Assembly: GCA_003868215.1 (NCBI GenBank)
Contig: QWDQ01000014.1
Location: 248,001 to 312,000, forward strand
Source of the DNA: Pseudophaeomoniella oleicola
Taxonomy: Eukaryota; Ascomycota; Eurotiomycetes; Phaeomoniellales; Phaeomoniellaceae
Reading direction: 5' to 3'
Length of the DNA stretch: 64,000 nucleotides
The notes below the pieces were generated by a model that saw only the letters and a program-made list of their open reading frames with translations, did not search any database and was not told the origin of the DNA. The stretch's first letter is position 1. Each line of letters starts with the position of its first letter. The translations under genes and the position numbers were made by a program. Positions 11,501 through 23,921 of this stretch are shown one piece after another.

Positions 11501-12398
11501 CAGGTGAGCCACCATCCTCCAATCGGCGCAGCATATGCCGAGTCAGCCAAATGGGATTATTGGGTAAGTCTATTCGCCATCCTGATGTTTTCTACACAGC
11601 TGCTAACCAAACGTGAAGGGTGAATCAGCTGTCAAGTCTAAGTTCTATGGAAAATCTTTTGACATCAATCCTCTTGGTACCTGGTTCTTACGCCTTCGCC
11701 CAAAGGGAGGGAAGCCGGAACTGTATACGTGGAAGAAAGTCACGTCTTCAGTGGTCGGTATCATCTCTGGGAGTCCTACGGTCGACAACTACGGCCCGAT
11801 GGAAATCAAGAACTGGGCCACTGGCGAGAGATGCCATCTTGATTTCAAGGCTCGTGGTTGGAAAGCAAGTTCTGCTTATCAGGTGGCTGGCAAAGTTGTT
11901 GGCCGTGACGGTATCACGAGATGGAGTATAGGTGGTCGCTGGAACGATAAGATCTATGCTCGGCACACACCCGGCTTTGAAGCCCCTATCGAAAGCCCAG
12001 ATCACAGCAAGGATCAAGCGATCCTGCTCTGGCAAGCACATGCTCGTCCCGAAGGTATTCCGTTCAATCTCACACCGTTTGTTGTCACTTTGAACGCCGT
12101 ACCTGATACCCTTCGTCCGCATCTGCCGCCGACAGATACGCGTCTCCGACCTGATCAACGCGCCATGGAGGATGGTGAATACAACATGGCAGCTACAGAG
12201 AAGAACAGGGTAGAAGAGAAGCAGAGAGCAAAGAGACGGGAGCGAGAAGCCAAGGGTGAGGAATTCGTGCCTCAGTGGTTCAGAAAAGCTCGGTCCCAGG
12301 AGACTGGGGAAGAGTATTGGGAAAAGCTCGACGGAGATGAGGATTATTGGAAGTGCCGTGAGGGACACAATTGGAGCAAGTGTGAGGATATCTTCTGA
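8575..12398 (+). CDS. oxysterol-binding protein with ankyrin, PH, FFAT and ORD (Osh1/Osh2 type)
   Basis: Three exons (8575-9784, 9837-11563, 11619-12398) encode 1238 residues with the full Osh1/Osh2 layout. Ankyrin repeats span about residues 100-330 ([19 protein letters not shown]). The PH domain is at about 370-480 ([16 protein letters not shown]). A perfect FFAT motif EFFDAVE at 788-794 follows an acidic tract, and the sterol/PI4P-transfer ORD runs from about 858 to 1225 with the fingerprint EQVSHHPPI near 957. FFAT binds VAP proteins of the ER, while PH and ankyrin modules target Golgi or nucleus-vacuole junction membranes, so this is a lipid exchanger at ER contact sites. The introns are 52 and 55 nt with TGCTAAC branch points; the first lies inside the PH domain and rejoins KHQ to DDAGSA. 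Whether it is closer to Osh1 or Osh2 cannot be decided here. Confidence 0.95.
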
Positions 12399-12963
12399 AC
12401 AAGTCGCTGCTGGGCCAAGTGTTGCTGTTGGGACTGCCCACTCGTGTCGCTGGAAAATTGTACAGACACAGTATGTAGAAACACAACCTGACGACAAATG
12501 ATGTATACATTCCCTTTTACGAGATTACCGACAACCTACACGGAATATAACATATCAACAGAGTATTGTGAGACAGGACGTGAGCTTGTGACGGATGTGT
12601 GGGCATATTTCTCTGTGAGAGGCAGCACACGTCCCTTCCAGACATGTTCGATATCCCCTGTCCCGGGTAGTTATGGAGATAGGTGACTCTAGGTCATGAC
12701 CTGCTCTCGGAAGTGAAGGATCCAATTAGGGCCCTTACTACTACGTAGTATATCAACAAGCAATTCATACCGTCGTATCGCAAGCAACGGTTATTTGACT
12801 ACCTATCTTACCCGTGTCACCGCCCAATGACAGACTCTCCTCACGTCGTCAACGCCCGATGGACGATCTCTACCAACGCCGACGCTTTCCCCTTTGTAGC
12901 TGGAGACGAGATTACCTTAATATCGATATCTCAAGTTATGCTTTTTCATCAAGTATTCCATCC

Positions 12964-12999
12964 ACCTAGGTCACTACCTAAGTCACTACCTAGGTCACT
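12964..12999. repeat. three tandem copies of the 12-mer ACCTARGTCACT
   Basis: The units ACCTAGGTCACT, ACCTAAGTCACT and ACCTAGGTCACT follow one another without a gap. Two of them contain the CCTAGG core that recurs in other intergenic parts of this window. Confidence 0.9.
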
Positions 13000-13730
13000 A
13001 CTATGTACGTACTATCGTGTCATTACACCGCTTATCACTCGACCTCCATCCGCCCCTTTTGCTTTCTATCATCCCTGTTGATCATCATTGTTCCGGGCAA
13101 GCCCATGCTGGTTGCAAACCAGTTGCACAAGCATATTGCGACCAAGCTTAATGGGGATGTTATGCCGCTGAATTCTGACCCCAACCAACGGTCTGCCTTC
13201 GTAGCGATCAGTCGTTCATCACTGTACCTTGATTTCGTCAATGTTTCCGAAATGAAGCTTCCCGATTGGGGGAAGATGCGTTTGTCGTGCATATGATCCA
13301 ATGTATTACAGGCATATGATCTGATGTTTGTTTTCTGATCTCATCAAGCAGACACCCCTCGGAACAGAAGTTTTCGAGGACAGATACCGTGTCTTTTGCC
13401 CGTTCTCTGGGGGTTCAAGAACTATTCCCTCAGAAACGTGCATGCTAGCCAGCGCTACTTGGATACGTTTGGGGTCAAGGGCTTTTCCCCGAGTCCAAGT
13501 GGATGGTAATGGCAATACGAAGCTCGAGCCTTTGTTTATTCAATTTAAACACGGTCAATATCGTTAGCACCACCTTCAATAGGAACAGCCGTTCAGTGGG
13601 GGGCACCAAGGCTCCATTGACAAGGGTTCGCCATGATTGAAATTATGTCGATCGAGTCACTTGTGACGCGCTCGTGAACACCTTCCTTTGCAGGCGTAGA
13701 GTTGCCTGAATGTCAGAGCCTCGAGTCGAC

Positions 13731-13739
13731 TATATAAAG
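13731..13739 (+). promoter_or_regulatory. TATA box of the sedolisin gene
   Basis: TATATAAAG lies 85-93 bp upstream of the ATG at 13824, a normal distance allowing for a short 5' leader. A clear TATA box fits a regulated, secreted hydrolase gene rather than a housekeeping one. Confidence 0.6.
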
Positions 13740-13823
13740 CAACGCGTCTGTTCCTCAGACAAGGTAGGTGGCCGCTTCTCTGCAGCGCGTCAGCCGGTAA
13801 GTGCGGTATATCGATAGTTCGCA

Positions 13824-16223
13824 ATGCTCTTCTCGAGTCTCGTCCTGGTGGGCGCCTTGGTGAACAGTGTCCTAGCTGTACCTGCACCTCGAACACATGT
13901 TTTGCACGAACGCCGTGATGCATCTTCAGGAAACTGGGTCAAGAGACATAGGCTCGATCGAGAGACAGTTCTGCCTATGAGGATTGGGCTTGCCCAATTC
14001 AACACAGAAAAGGGCCATGATATGTTAATGGAAATGTGAGATCATCCATAGGTCACCACAAGGTGTTTCTCCTAATGCGTGTCTCAATTCTAGCTCACAT
14101 CCTGACTCCTCGAAATATGGTCAGTACTACACCGAGGAAGAGATCACCGAGATCTTTGCTCCTCCTCAGTCATCCGTCGACGCCGTTCGGGCCTGGTTAG
14201 AGTCGGCTGGCATAGCCGCTGATAGGATCTCACAATCCGTGAACAAGCAATGGATCCAATTCGATGCAACAACCGAGGAAGCCGAAGATCTTTTGCTCAC
14301 GGAATACCATGTCTATGAACACGCTAGTTCTGGTCGGACAAATGTTGCGTGTGATGAGTAGGTTTTCACCGGCCTATGTAGTAGACCCTTGATCTCTTAC
14401 CTCTACCAGATATCATGTGCCAGGAGATGTCCGGGATCACGTCGATTACATCACTCCGGGGATCAAGTTAATGAAACATTCTGGTTTACCGGACTCAACG
14501 AGGGGCCCATTCCAGAAGCGCACCAGCGGCTGGGGTAATGGTCGCCGGCCTCATCCCCCTCCTCGGAAATCCCTGCCTGTACCCCTAGACTCTATCATGC
14601 GGCAAGAGTTGTCAGCTTGTGGTACAGCGATTACGCCACCATGTATCAGAGGTGACACCCACCTGTTCTACAGCTATATAGCTTCTTTATTGACATCAAG
14701 GGATTAGCAATGTACAACATCACGAAAGGCACTAAAGCCTCCCCTGGAAATCGTCTAGGGATATTTGAGGACCTGGGTGATGTGTACAGCCAGGAAGACT
14801 TGAATCTCTTCTTCGCCAGTCTTGCTCCGTAAGTCGAACTGATTGGTACCGACGCCATTGCTGGATTAACACTGGCGCGCAGCTATATCCCTCAAGGGAC
14901 ACATCCCACTCTTGATGCCATTGACGGGGCCGTGGCACCAGTGCCGGTGTCAGAAGCAGGGGCCGAGTCAGATCTGGACTTTCAGATCTCCTATCCAATT
15001 ATTTGGCCTCAACAGTCTATCCTGTTCCAAACGGATGATCCAGTATACGAGAACAATTACACTTGGGAAGGATTCCTCAACAACTTCTTTGATGCCATCG
15101 ATGGTAGTTATTGTAGCTACTCAGCCTACGGAGAGACCGGAAACTCACCCGATGATCCACCATATCCTGACCCCAACCCTGGGGGCTATAAAGGAAAGCT
15201 TCAATGCGGAAAGTATACGCCTACTCACGTTGTTTCTATCAGCTACGGTGGTGCGGAGTCGGACCTCCCAATCTCATACCAGCGCCGCCAGTGTAGTGAG
15301 ATCATGAAATTGGGCTTGCGAGGTATCACGGTAGTCGTCGCTTCAGGAGACTATGGTGTGGCAGAACCTCCAGGTAAGATGATCCCCATGGACACATACA
15401 GCATTCTAACTTCGTCACAGGGGATCCAACTGCAAACGGTTGTCTAGGAGATGGCCAGATCTTCACCCCAGACTTTCCTTCAAGCTGTCCATATATCACA
15501 TCCGTGGGCTCGACCGTTCTTCCACCTAATGCTTCCGTCTATGCTGACGCTGAGGTGGCCACCACTCGATTCCCATCGGGTGGAGGTTTCAGCAACATCT
15601 ACGACCGTGATGTGGAAGCACCATACCAGTCCTCAGCCGTTAACGCGTATTTTGCGCAGAACTTGGTTGACTACCCATACTACGAAAGTGTCAACAACCA
15701 TTCGTTCGGTGCCAACGGTGGTATCTATAACAGGATTGGACGTGCCTACCCTGATCTGGCTGCTGTTGGCGATAACGGTATGTTCTCGTAGCGCATCCTA
15801 CTTCATGGCTTGCTTGCTCCAGGTTAACTAACTTGTCCTGTGCAGTTGTGATCTACTACCAGGGTGCTGCCGTCCTCATTGGTGGTACCTCGGCCGCAGC
15901 ACCAACGTTTGCTGCAATTCTGACTCGTATTAACGAGGAACGGATTGCCAAAGGAATGCCTACCGTTGGGTTTGTAAATCCAACCTTGGTCAGTCACCCC
16001 TTTCAGCCTTCCCTTCTTTTCCCCAAACCCCTGCACCCGTGGTTATACAGATAAACTGACATTGTCTCGTGGATAGTATGCAAATCCGCAAGCGTTCCAC
16101 GACATCACCGTGGGCAACAATTCAGGATGCGGTACCCCAGGCTTTATTGCCGGGAAAGGGTGGGATCCAGTCACGGGTCTTGGAACACCAGATTACCCCA
16201 AACTGTTGCAAGCCTTTCTGTAG
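13824..16223 (+). CDS. secreted sedolisin (S53) peptidase, tripeptidyl-peptidase type
   Basis: Eight exons (13824-14035, 14094-14357, 14410-14651, 14708-14828, 14883-15373, 15421-15777, 15846-15988, 16077-16223) give an unbroken 658-residue reading frame. A signal peptide (MLFSSLVLVGALVNSVLA) is followed by a pro-kumamolisin propeptide containing the conserved MEISHPDSSKYGQYYT block. The S53 catalytic residues are present: Glu and Asp in ESDLD, the oxyanion Asp in SGDYG and the nucleophile Ser in GGTSAAAP. The C-terminal calcium site is visible as HDITVGNNSG with GWDPVTGLGTPD. The enzyme is probably exported as a zymogen and self-activates at acid pH to degrade external protein. Introns are 47-88 nt, and the last has a less common GTCAGT donor. 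Whether it is a tripeptidyl peptidase or an endo-acting sedolisin is not settled. Confidence 0.93.
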
Positions 16224-17251
16224 AGCTCGTATCGAGTAATTGTCAGAAGAGTGACCTCGAAAGGCACGAAAAGGCATTTCCGACAACCCGGTAGGGCGAT
16301 GTAAGGGAGGCAGCAGACCTAGAAATAGTACATGTTAACTAGAAGTGCATGCGTCGGAAGAGTATAAAAAGATGCTTGATAGGCTAGACTTGACCCTTCG
16401 TGCTCTGCACATTCCCCCTTTCAACTTTCCCACCCTTTACAGTAAGTAGGCTGCTTCGTCGTCCCCGTGATTCACTTCACTCCCTTCAAGAGGAAAAGAC
16501 AGAAAGCCAAGCAGAAAGCAAATGAAAAAGCAAGTCAGGAGACAAACAGAGGCAGGCTCCTTCTTAGAGTTGTACCATCTCGGTATAACTCGCAAGGCTG
16601 ACTTTCCGAGAGCTTCCTGGCAACTAATGGCTAATATAACGAATAGGGTCAGCATCTCCATGTTAGGCTTGTTGGCGTGATACATAGGAACACTTGGTGC
16701 ATAGCTGGAGGAGGCTTGTTTCAGGGGTCTCGTTTAGCGGCGAGACGGCTCGCTCTCTGTTTGCTATGGAGTAAACACTTACCGTAAGGGCTCTAAGAGA
16801 GAGAATACAAGGGTGGCTGCTAACTATCTTAAGTACCTATCTGGGTACCTAGGCACAAAGTAAAAGTGGCAGTACCGTGAAAAAAGTGGGTGCCCCCCCC
16901 GCTACGTCAGTCAATCAGTCGTCAGGCGCGACAAGCATCGTTCGGGAGAGGAAGAGAAACAGATGCAAGCACATCCGCCCTTTCTGCGAAGAATAAACGC
17001 CTATATCGGCTGCATTTATGTACGACGACTGCAGGCGGCAACGAATTAATGATCCGAAATGAAATCTGCATCGCTTCACGAGCTATAGACTCTATCACTT
17101 CTTTTCAGCCTGATACCCCCATTGTGCGCAGTGATCAAACGACAAGCAGCTCATTACTACCCAATCCATACCCATGACGCATCCAACCTGCTCTACAAGT
17201 GAGTGTCCAGCCAATACCTGAGGCAGGACACTACCTTCCCAGACGACCCTA
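16224..17251. other. intergenic, possible long leader of the next gene
   Basis: About 1 kb. AGTATAAAAA at 16361-16370 is followed by a pyrimidine-rich stretch (about 16401-16440) resembling a fungal initiator region, but no long ORF follows; a 53-codon frame starts at 16521. A C8 run lies at about 16894-16901. This may be the promoter and long 5' leader of the Munc13-like gene. Confidence 0.4.
16361..16370 (+). promoter_or_regulatory. TATA-like AGTATAAAAA
   Basis: A good TATA match followed about 40-70 bp later by a CT-rich stretch. The nearest coding gene downstream starts 880 bp away, so the transcript it would drive is uncertain. Confidence 0.3.
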
Positions 17252-20200
17252 ATGTCCACTCCAACAATAGACACTCAAGTCACCAAGAGAAGGGGCAATA
17301 GTCTTCGAAATGACGATAGCTCCCGCGACAGGAGGCGTCAGGTCTCCTATCAAGAGGCTTACACCTATGCGCTCCGGGTCGCATACCTCTCATACCTCCT
17401 ACAACCTCGAGCGCGGCGCATGCAAAATGTTCCCGCCCCGAAGCCTGCACCGAACAAGTCATCGGCGTCCTTCAACGATCTGATGCGAGATTTCAGTCTG
17501 GTGAGAGACTCGAAGAGTACCAGACTGCCTCATGGGTTCGTCGGTGCGCTGGAGAAGCGCCTAGCCAACATACTGGTCGGCAAAGAGGCGCGGCCCGAAT
17601 ATAAGGATGCGTTGGTAAAGAGGACCTTTGCTGCCTTCTTTAATGCTTTCACTGAGCAGACTTTCAAAAGACAGATGGAGAAAGACCGACGAGCTGAGGA
17701 CTTGGTTCTGATATTCTTCTCTAACGCTACCAAAGAGCTCCAGAAGGGAAAACCACCCGGTGATGACGGGGTGAAATTGATGGTGGACCGACACGTTGCC
17801 CTGTTCGTCCGTCTGACATCCCTGATCCTAAAAGACCACGATTGGGCAAAGGACCGGCCGGATCTTACTGCCCGTCTCGCAACTTTGGAAAGCAAATTGC
17901 TGGTGCACGACCAAGACCTCGCGGAGAATGGTGCCAACGGGACGCAGATCGAGGTCGTGGCTCCTCTCAGTTATGACGTTAAGGACATGAACTTGGTACA
18001 AGTGGTGGGCAGGATATTTGGGTTGACAAATACACAAATGCAGTCTGATATCGATGCCAATAAGGGAAGTTGGACAGAGAAGGCTGCTTTGCAAGATCTG
18101 AAGACCTATCAAACCCACCTCAATCTCAACACGCGTCGGACACTCGGTCCTGATGACTTTGATCTTGATGATGCATATGACCTATGGAAGAAAGCTGAAG
18201 CTCCTGACTTGTCACAGATGATGCTCGCCATTGTACAAGCTAACCCTGAGCTAGCGAAGACCACGACTGGAACTTTCATGCCGCAATTTAACCCCCAAAA
18301 TAACACCACACCTCTCTCCCCAAGCTCCGACATGTCAGATATATCTAGGAAGATGTCCTGGAAATCGGACGACCTGTCATCATACGTCATCGACCAGCCT
18401 GTGGATATCAGCACTTTGAACATTGGCGACGGTAGCACGGATCAAACCAGCGAAGAGCCCATATACACCTATATTCCTTCAGAACCTCGAGCATTCTACC
18501 GATTCGTTCTAGCTCAGGCTCTGTCTTATGACCTCAAAGATACATCACTCGAACCATCTCAAGCGAGTGCCGAAATGCCTTCTGTCAAACTCTTATCCAA
18601 GCAGTCCACTGAACTGCTCAACGAACTTTGCCTTCGCTGGCGTATCCCTAATTTCAGCCGTGTGGTATTGTTCCTTGATGTGGTCAAGGACAAGTTTGCA
18701 GACCAGGAGATATCTCTGGATACTCTGGACGCTGCTTTCAATTACGTCAAAGAGCCTGTTGTAGAGAACAAGCGCAGTTCTGTCGTACTGAATTCGGCCT
18801 TGTTCGACCGCAAGAGATGGACCATGGCAGATGTTGCATTGATGCAACGAACACTTTCGGATCTTCACGAAGCACTATTAAGGGAATTATATGGTGCAAT
18901 GATGCATTGCTATGATAGCAAGCCATCGCCTATGCTGAGTTCTGTTCTTTACGTCATTGAACATCATGTAGAGCAGGATCCGAACTATCTTTATCGCCCA
19001 GGGGATCTTGCAAAGTTCAAAGCACTTGCTGAAGATGGACTCCGGGACAGAGCACGGGAGATCTACGCATCGTTGGTGGACAAGAATATCCCAGCTGATC
19101 AATCTACTTGGGAATTCTTTCACGTCATCCAGCTAGGGAAGGCTGTTGTTACTCTGTCTGAGAAGATGCAAAAGCGATACAAGAGGAATCCAGAGATTAT
19201 GGGGGTGAATCCTTTTATGATTTTGCTTGAAACAACTATGCCCACCTTTGCTGAAGATGCGCGGGAGTTGGTGACTCGTATTCTGCAAGACTCTGCAGAT
19301 CGAGGAGAGCAAGTTCCCATACAGGATGGGTTCGATCTGTACAAAGAACTCGTGGAAATTCGTCGTATTCACGCAGAAGCATTACCGGATGTGGCATTTG
19401 CGTTTCATATTGAAGATCTGCTGGCAGATTTTGTGTGGAGGTGGATTGCCGCAACGAGCGAACAAATACCCAGTTGGGTCGAGGAAGCTGTCAAACAAGA
19501 CAACTTCAAGGTCAGAACCGAGGTTCCAGGGCAAATCCCAACAGAAGAGGAAAGGCACAGTACTTCAGTCATAGATATCTTCAGATCTTTCAATCAGGTC
19601 ATTGACCAGGTGTCACAGCTCAATTGGGATGATGACTTGCAGTATGCGAAATTCATGACAGCTTTATCGAAGGCTATCGGCGCTGGAGTTGCTAGGTACT
19701 GTGAATTAATGGAACAGAATTTCGCTAAGGAGATGGATAGAATGACTCCAGAGCAAGAGGCAAACATGACGTTAACTCGCCAGGAAAAATGGATGCAGAT
19801 GGCAAAAGATGCCTGGACCAACAAGGAAAGGGTAGAGCCCTTCCAATTTCTTCCAGAGGTAGGAGTATTGATACATATGCTATTCTCACGTGCTAATCTG
19901 TTCCAGTCTTTTGTCAAATTGAACAATATCGAATTTGCGATTCACCAATGGGACAAGCTTGAACACGAAGTGAACGTCGACGCATGCGCCGAAGTAATCC
20001 AGAAACACGCTCCTCCGGTTACGTCAAGGTCTAGAAAGCATCAAAGTTATGTTTTCTCGATAAAAATTGTAGAGGCGGAGGACCTCAAAGCGTGCGACAT
20101 GAACGGCTTGAGTGACCCTTACGTTGTTCTGACCGACGAATATCAGAAGCGCTTGTCTAAAACCCGAATCATTTATAGCAACCTCAACCCAAGGTGGGAT

Positions 20201-21447
20201 GACACTGTGGACATAACGACAACAGGTCCTCTCAATATCATTGCCACCATCTGGGACTGGGATGCCCTTGGCGATCATGATTACGTTGGGAGAACTTCTT
20301 TGAAGCTTGATCCGTCTCACTTTGGCGACTTCTTACCCCGAGAGTACTGGCTAGATCTTGATACTCAGGGCAGGCTTCTCTTGCGGGTCAGCATGGAAGG
20401 AGAACGCGATGATATCCAGTTCTACTTCGGCAAGGCTTTCAGAGCATTGAAACGGGCAGAGCGTGACATGACAAGAAAGATCACAGACAAGGTATATTTG
20501 AAGCTCCCTTCACCTCAGACCTCGCTAATATTACATAGCTCTCTGCATATATCAACCACTGTTTGTCCCGCCGGGCGTTGAAGTCTCTTCTTTCTCGCGG
20601 ACTTTCTATGACTGCTGTTTCAAACTATTTCAATCGCAGCCGTCTGTCGATGGTATCTACCAGCGCACCGCCTTCCGACGCTGATGTTTTGAATGCGCTC
20701 AAACCGCTCTTTGCTTACTTCGACGACAACTTTGCGATCATGAATCAAACGCTAACCTCGGAGGCTATGATCATGGTAATGACAAGACTCTGGAAGGAAG
20801 TCCTGATGACCATAGAATCCCTCCTCGTTCCACCTTTATCTGATAAGCCTTCGCAGCAACGTCCGCTGACACAACAAGAGCTTGACATCGTTTTCAAGTG
20901 GCTCACTTACCTATTTGACTTTTTTCATGCCGTTGACGAAGAGACCGGCGAGGCGAACGGTGTGCCGATAAATGTCCTGAAATCGCCCAAATACCATGAG
21001 ATTCAAAGCCTGAACTTCTTCTATTTCGAAACCACCGATAACTTGATCCGTACATCAGAACGCATGGCTTCCGCCACGCTGGTCCGTCAACAAGCAACTA
21101 GAGCTCGGCTTTCCGCGCCGGCTTCCTTTGGTGCAGGACCAGCCGGGTTGATTGGCCTAACAAATACTACGAGGCGTGCGAAGTCGATCATGCTCTCTAG
21201 AAACTTGGGCACTATGAAGAAAGCCAAAGAGGAGAAATGGAAGGAAGCACAGGCTGAACCAAATGATGACATGATTTTGAGGATACTACGAATGAGACCA
21301 GAAGCGACTGGCTACCTCAGGGATCGTTCGCGGCAAAAGGAACGACTAGCAGCCGCAGCGGCTGCTGAAGTGATTGTGCGACAGAGTCTTATGGCTGGAG
21401 GTGGAAGGATGACTGGAGGCGGATCTAGTAGCTACGGCCGACGTTGA
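17252..21447 (+). CDS. C2 domain / Munc13-homology protein (Git1/Ync13-like)
   Basis: Two exons (17252-20491, 20539-21447; 47-nt intron) encode up to 1382 residues. The long helical N-terminal and central part matches the fungal Munc13-homology (MUN/MHD) family. A C2 domain lies at about residues 930-1050, with calcium-type aspartates in DMNGLSDPYV and WDWDALGDHD. A second MHD-like helical block follows, ending in a low-complexity Gly/Ala tail. Family members are Schizosaccharomyces Git1 (needed for glucose activation of adenylate cyclase) and Ync13 (exocytosis/endocytosis balance at the septum); which role applies here is not known. A further segment, 19859-19906, looks like a 48-nt intron (GTAGGA donor, TGCTAAT branch, TTCCAG acceptor) without a stop. 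If removed, the protein is 1366 residues and reads FLPE-SFVKLNNIEFA. Confidence 0.88.
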
Positions 21448-22322
21448 AGCTCTGCAGCCACGAAGACTCATTGCAATTTTTCTCATCTTCAATTCTTCCT
21501 CTTCCCATCAGGACCTAATCTATCAATCCTGGTATGTTGACTTCTTTTTCTCTCTGCCGGCAATATGACTCCTCCTTATGGGATTCTTCGACCGGTGGAC
21601 CATTTGAGGTTTAGGGGAGCTTACGAGGATTTGGGGTGCTTTGAGCGATCAATAATGTGGAGTAATGCTTGTACATGAGACATCCCGTCGTATACATCCC
21701 CTCTTGCCCTTATATACAGTAATATGGCTACCTATGGCCATAATGGTAGTTTATTGATAGCGAAATATATTCTCGATGATTTCCTTCTCTTATGATGCAA
21801 TCTTTGGCGAGCAATTGTGTCTTGCGTAAGCGACCGTCGAGGATACAGCCTGTAATTTATGAGTGGCGAGCTCGCCGGCTAGGTACCAAGATAGTAGGTC
21901 CCAGCCCTTCTTGGCTGTAATTATAACGGTACTTTACCGTTAGTGATACCGCAACCCCATCTAATGCCTATTACCACCATCCATCTCGTTCTACCGTATC
22001 TATCTCATCATCGCCGTCCTATCCCAGTCCCTCCGAACCTTGATCAGGTGCCTCATTCCTCTTTGCAACCTCGTTGTCGTTGACTGTCTGTTAGCAGTGC
22101 GATGACTTTTTGATACCCCCGAATTCTGGATTTCTTGGCCGATCTGGTATCGAGCAACTGAGATTGTCCTCAGATCTCGATCTTGTTACATCCGCACTTG
22201 CGACCGCATTCTGCGCTGGAAATCGTATCACCCCGCTGCCATCGCCATCGGCATCCTCTCGTCGTTGAACGTCGATATACCTTGTCAGAGCGCGGAAAGC
22301 CATCTACGGTTACACTCCAGCG
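21448..22322. other. intergenic, promoter and leader of the SSH4-like gene
   Basis: About 875 bp with pyrimidine-rich tracts (21480-21560, 21960-22080) typical of fungal leaders. No additional gene is supported. Confidence 0.45.
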
Positions 22323-23921
22323 ATGCTGGGTCAGCCGGCTTCGGATCACATCGCTTCTTTGCCATCAACGCTCATAACCTCGCACATTACCCCATTACAA
22401 ACATCTATACACGCCGCCGATGCAGGGTCGCGAGCCCATGAGTGGCAATCGCCGCTCTCGAGCGGTGATGGTGATGGATTCTTCAGAATTACGGACAGTG
22501 CTGGTTCGACGGGGAAAGGCATTCTCATAGGAGTGTTGTCAGCCTTCGGGTCCGCTGCAGTCGCAGTACTCGTACTCTCGATTTTCTTTTTTTTCAAATA
22601 CACAAGCCGTGGAAGGATCATATTGGATCGGATCGGAAGACCTGGAGAATATGACGACGAGCAGGCGTTCGCAAGGGATGAGGCCGAGGCTCTGGAGTCA
22701 ATGGATGAGTTGCAAAAGACCGAATATCTAAGAGCCAAAGGTAAGCTGTGGAGAGCAGCATCAGCCCGGCACGGATTACTGACTGTCGATAGCTTTCATC
22801 CAAGCGAATCCTCCCGAATCGACACCGACTGATATCTCGTTGTCGCAGTTCTTGGCAATACAGGAAAAGGGCGTGTCTGCGTGGGAGTTCGAACCAGAAC
22901 TAGAGATTGCCAATTGTTTTGTTGAGGCGAGGACCGAAATTGAATTCTTTGATTCGGAATGCAGCGTCCAGAGCAATTTGCCCGTTCCTAAGCAAAATGA
23001 GGTATATTATTGGGAAGCGAAAATATACGACAAGCCGGAGTCTAGTTTAATCAGCATCGGGATGACAACCAAACCGTATCCTCTATTCAGGCTACCGGGT
23101 ATGTGTACCTTCATTTCGAGATGAAGTCGTTTCAGGCTAATATCTTTCTAGGATATCACAAGACATCGGTGGCGTACGTATCAACTGGTCATCGTCGACA
23201 TAACCAGCCTTTTCAGGGATTGCCTTATGGACCGGAATTCGTGCAAGGGGATGTTATCGGTGTCGGATACAGACCACGTACGGGGACTATATTTTTCACA
23301 CGAAATGGCAAGAAGTTGGAGGACGTTGTGCATGGCTTGAAATCACAGAATTTCTTCCCAACTGTTGGTGCTAACGGTCCATGTTCGGTGCATGTCAACT
23401 TCGGACAGATGGGCTTTGTCTTTATTGAAGCCAACGTCAAGAAATGGGGTCTGGCACCGATGACCGGCAGCTTGGCTCCCCCACCCCCTTACGGTAGTGA
23501 ACAAGGCAGTATCCTGCTGGAGACCGGCAGAGAAGGCGCTCAGTTTTACGGACGAGAGCACGGCCACTCAAGGACAAGAAGTGGGATAGCTCGCATTGGA
23601 TTTCCTACAAGCCCAGGGCCTCCACGATCACCGACGGACATCTCTCTGGCCCAGCTTACCCATATTCCGTCGAACCCAGACGTGGGAGAAGGTACGAGTG
23701 CTGTAACTCCCGATGGCACCGGCCCTGTTGGACTCAATCTGTCTACAGAGGCGATACCACCTCCTCCAGAGTATTCTAGCCCTGAGCAGACACCCCGGAA
23801 TAGCAATGAATCTAGCAGGCCGATGCTACGGGGGGATCCCTCGAATCCGCCGATCCCCACCTACGATGCCGCGGTGGCCGAAGACCGAGCAGGTGAAAGG
23901 GGAAGCAATGAGCAACGATGA
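22323..23921 (+). CDS. SSH4/Ear1-like SPRY protein, Rsp5 ubiquitin-ligase adaptor
   Basis: Three exons (22323-22740, 22793-23098, 23152-23921; introns 52 and 53 nt) encode 497 residues. A single membrane span near residues 65-88 (GVLSAFGSAAVAVLVLSIFF) is followed by a conserved linker. The SPRY domain runs through VYYWEAKIYDKP, ISIGMTTKPYP, GDVIGVGYRP and TIFFTRNGKKL. The tail carries two PY motifs, PPPY (coded at 23481-23492) and PPEY (23763-23774), the ligands of Nedd4/Rsp5 WW domains. In yeast, Ssh4 and Ear1 sit on endosomes and vacuoles and recruit Rsp5 to ubiquitinate membrane cargo for multivesicular-body sorting. Membrane anchor, SPRY and PY motifs in that order support the same role here. 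Confidence 0.9.

Larger units (their letters stand above)
12399..13823. other. intergenic, no gene seen
   Basis: About 1.4 kb. It contains a TACTACGTAGTA palindrome at 12739-12750, three tandem 12-mers at 12964-12999 and, at its right end, the sedolisin promoter. Open frames here are short and unsupported. Confidence 0.5.

Noticed and set aside
11748-12497. 249-codon minus frame opposite the oxysterol-binding protein
   Set aside because: It is antisense to the conserved ORD domain and shows no protein family features.
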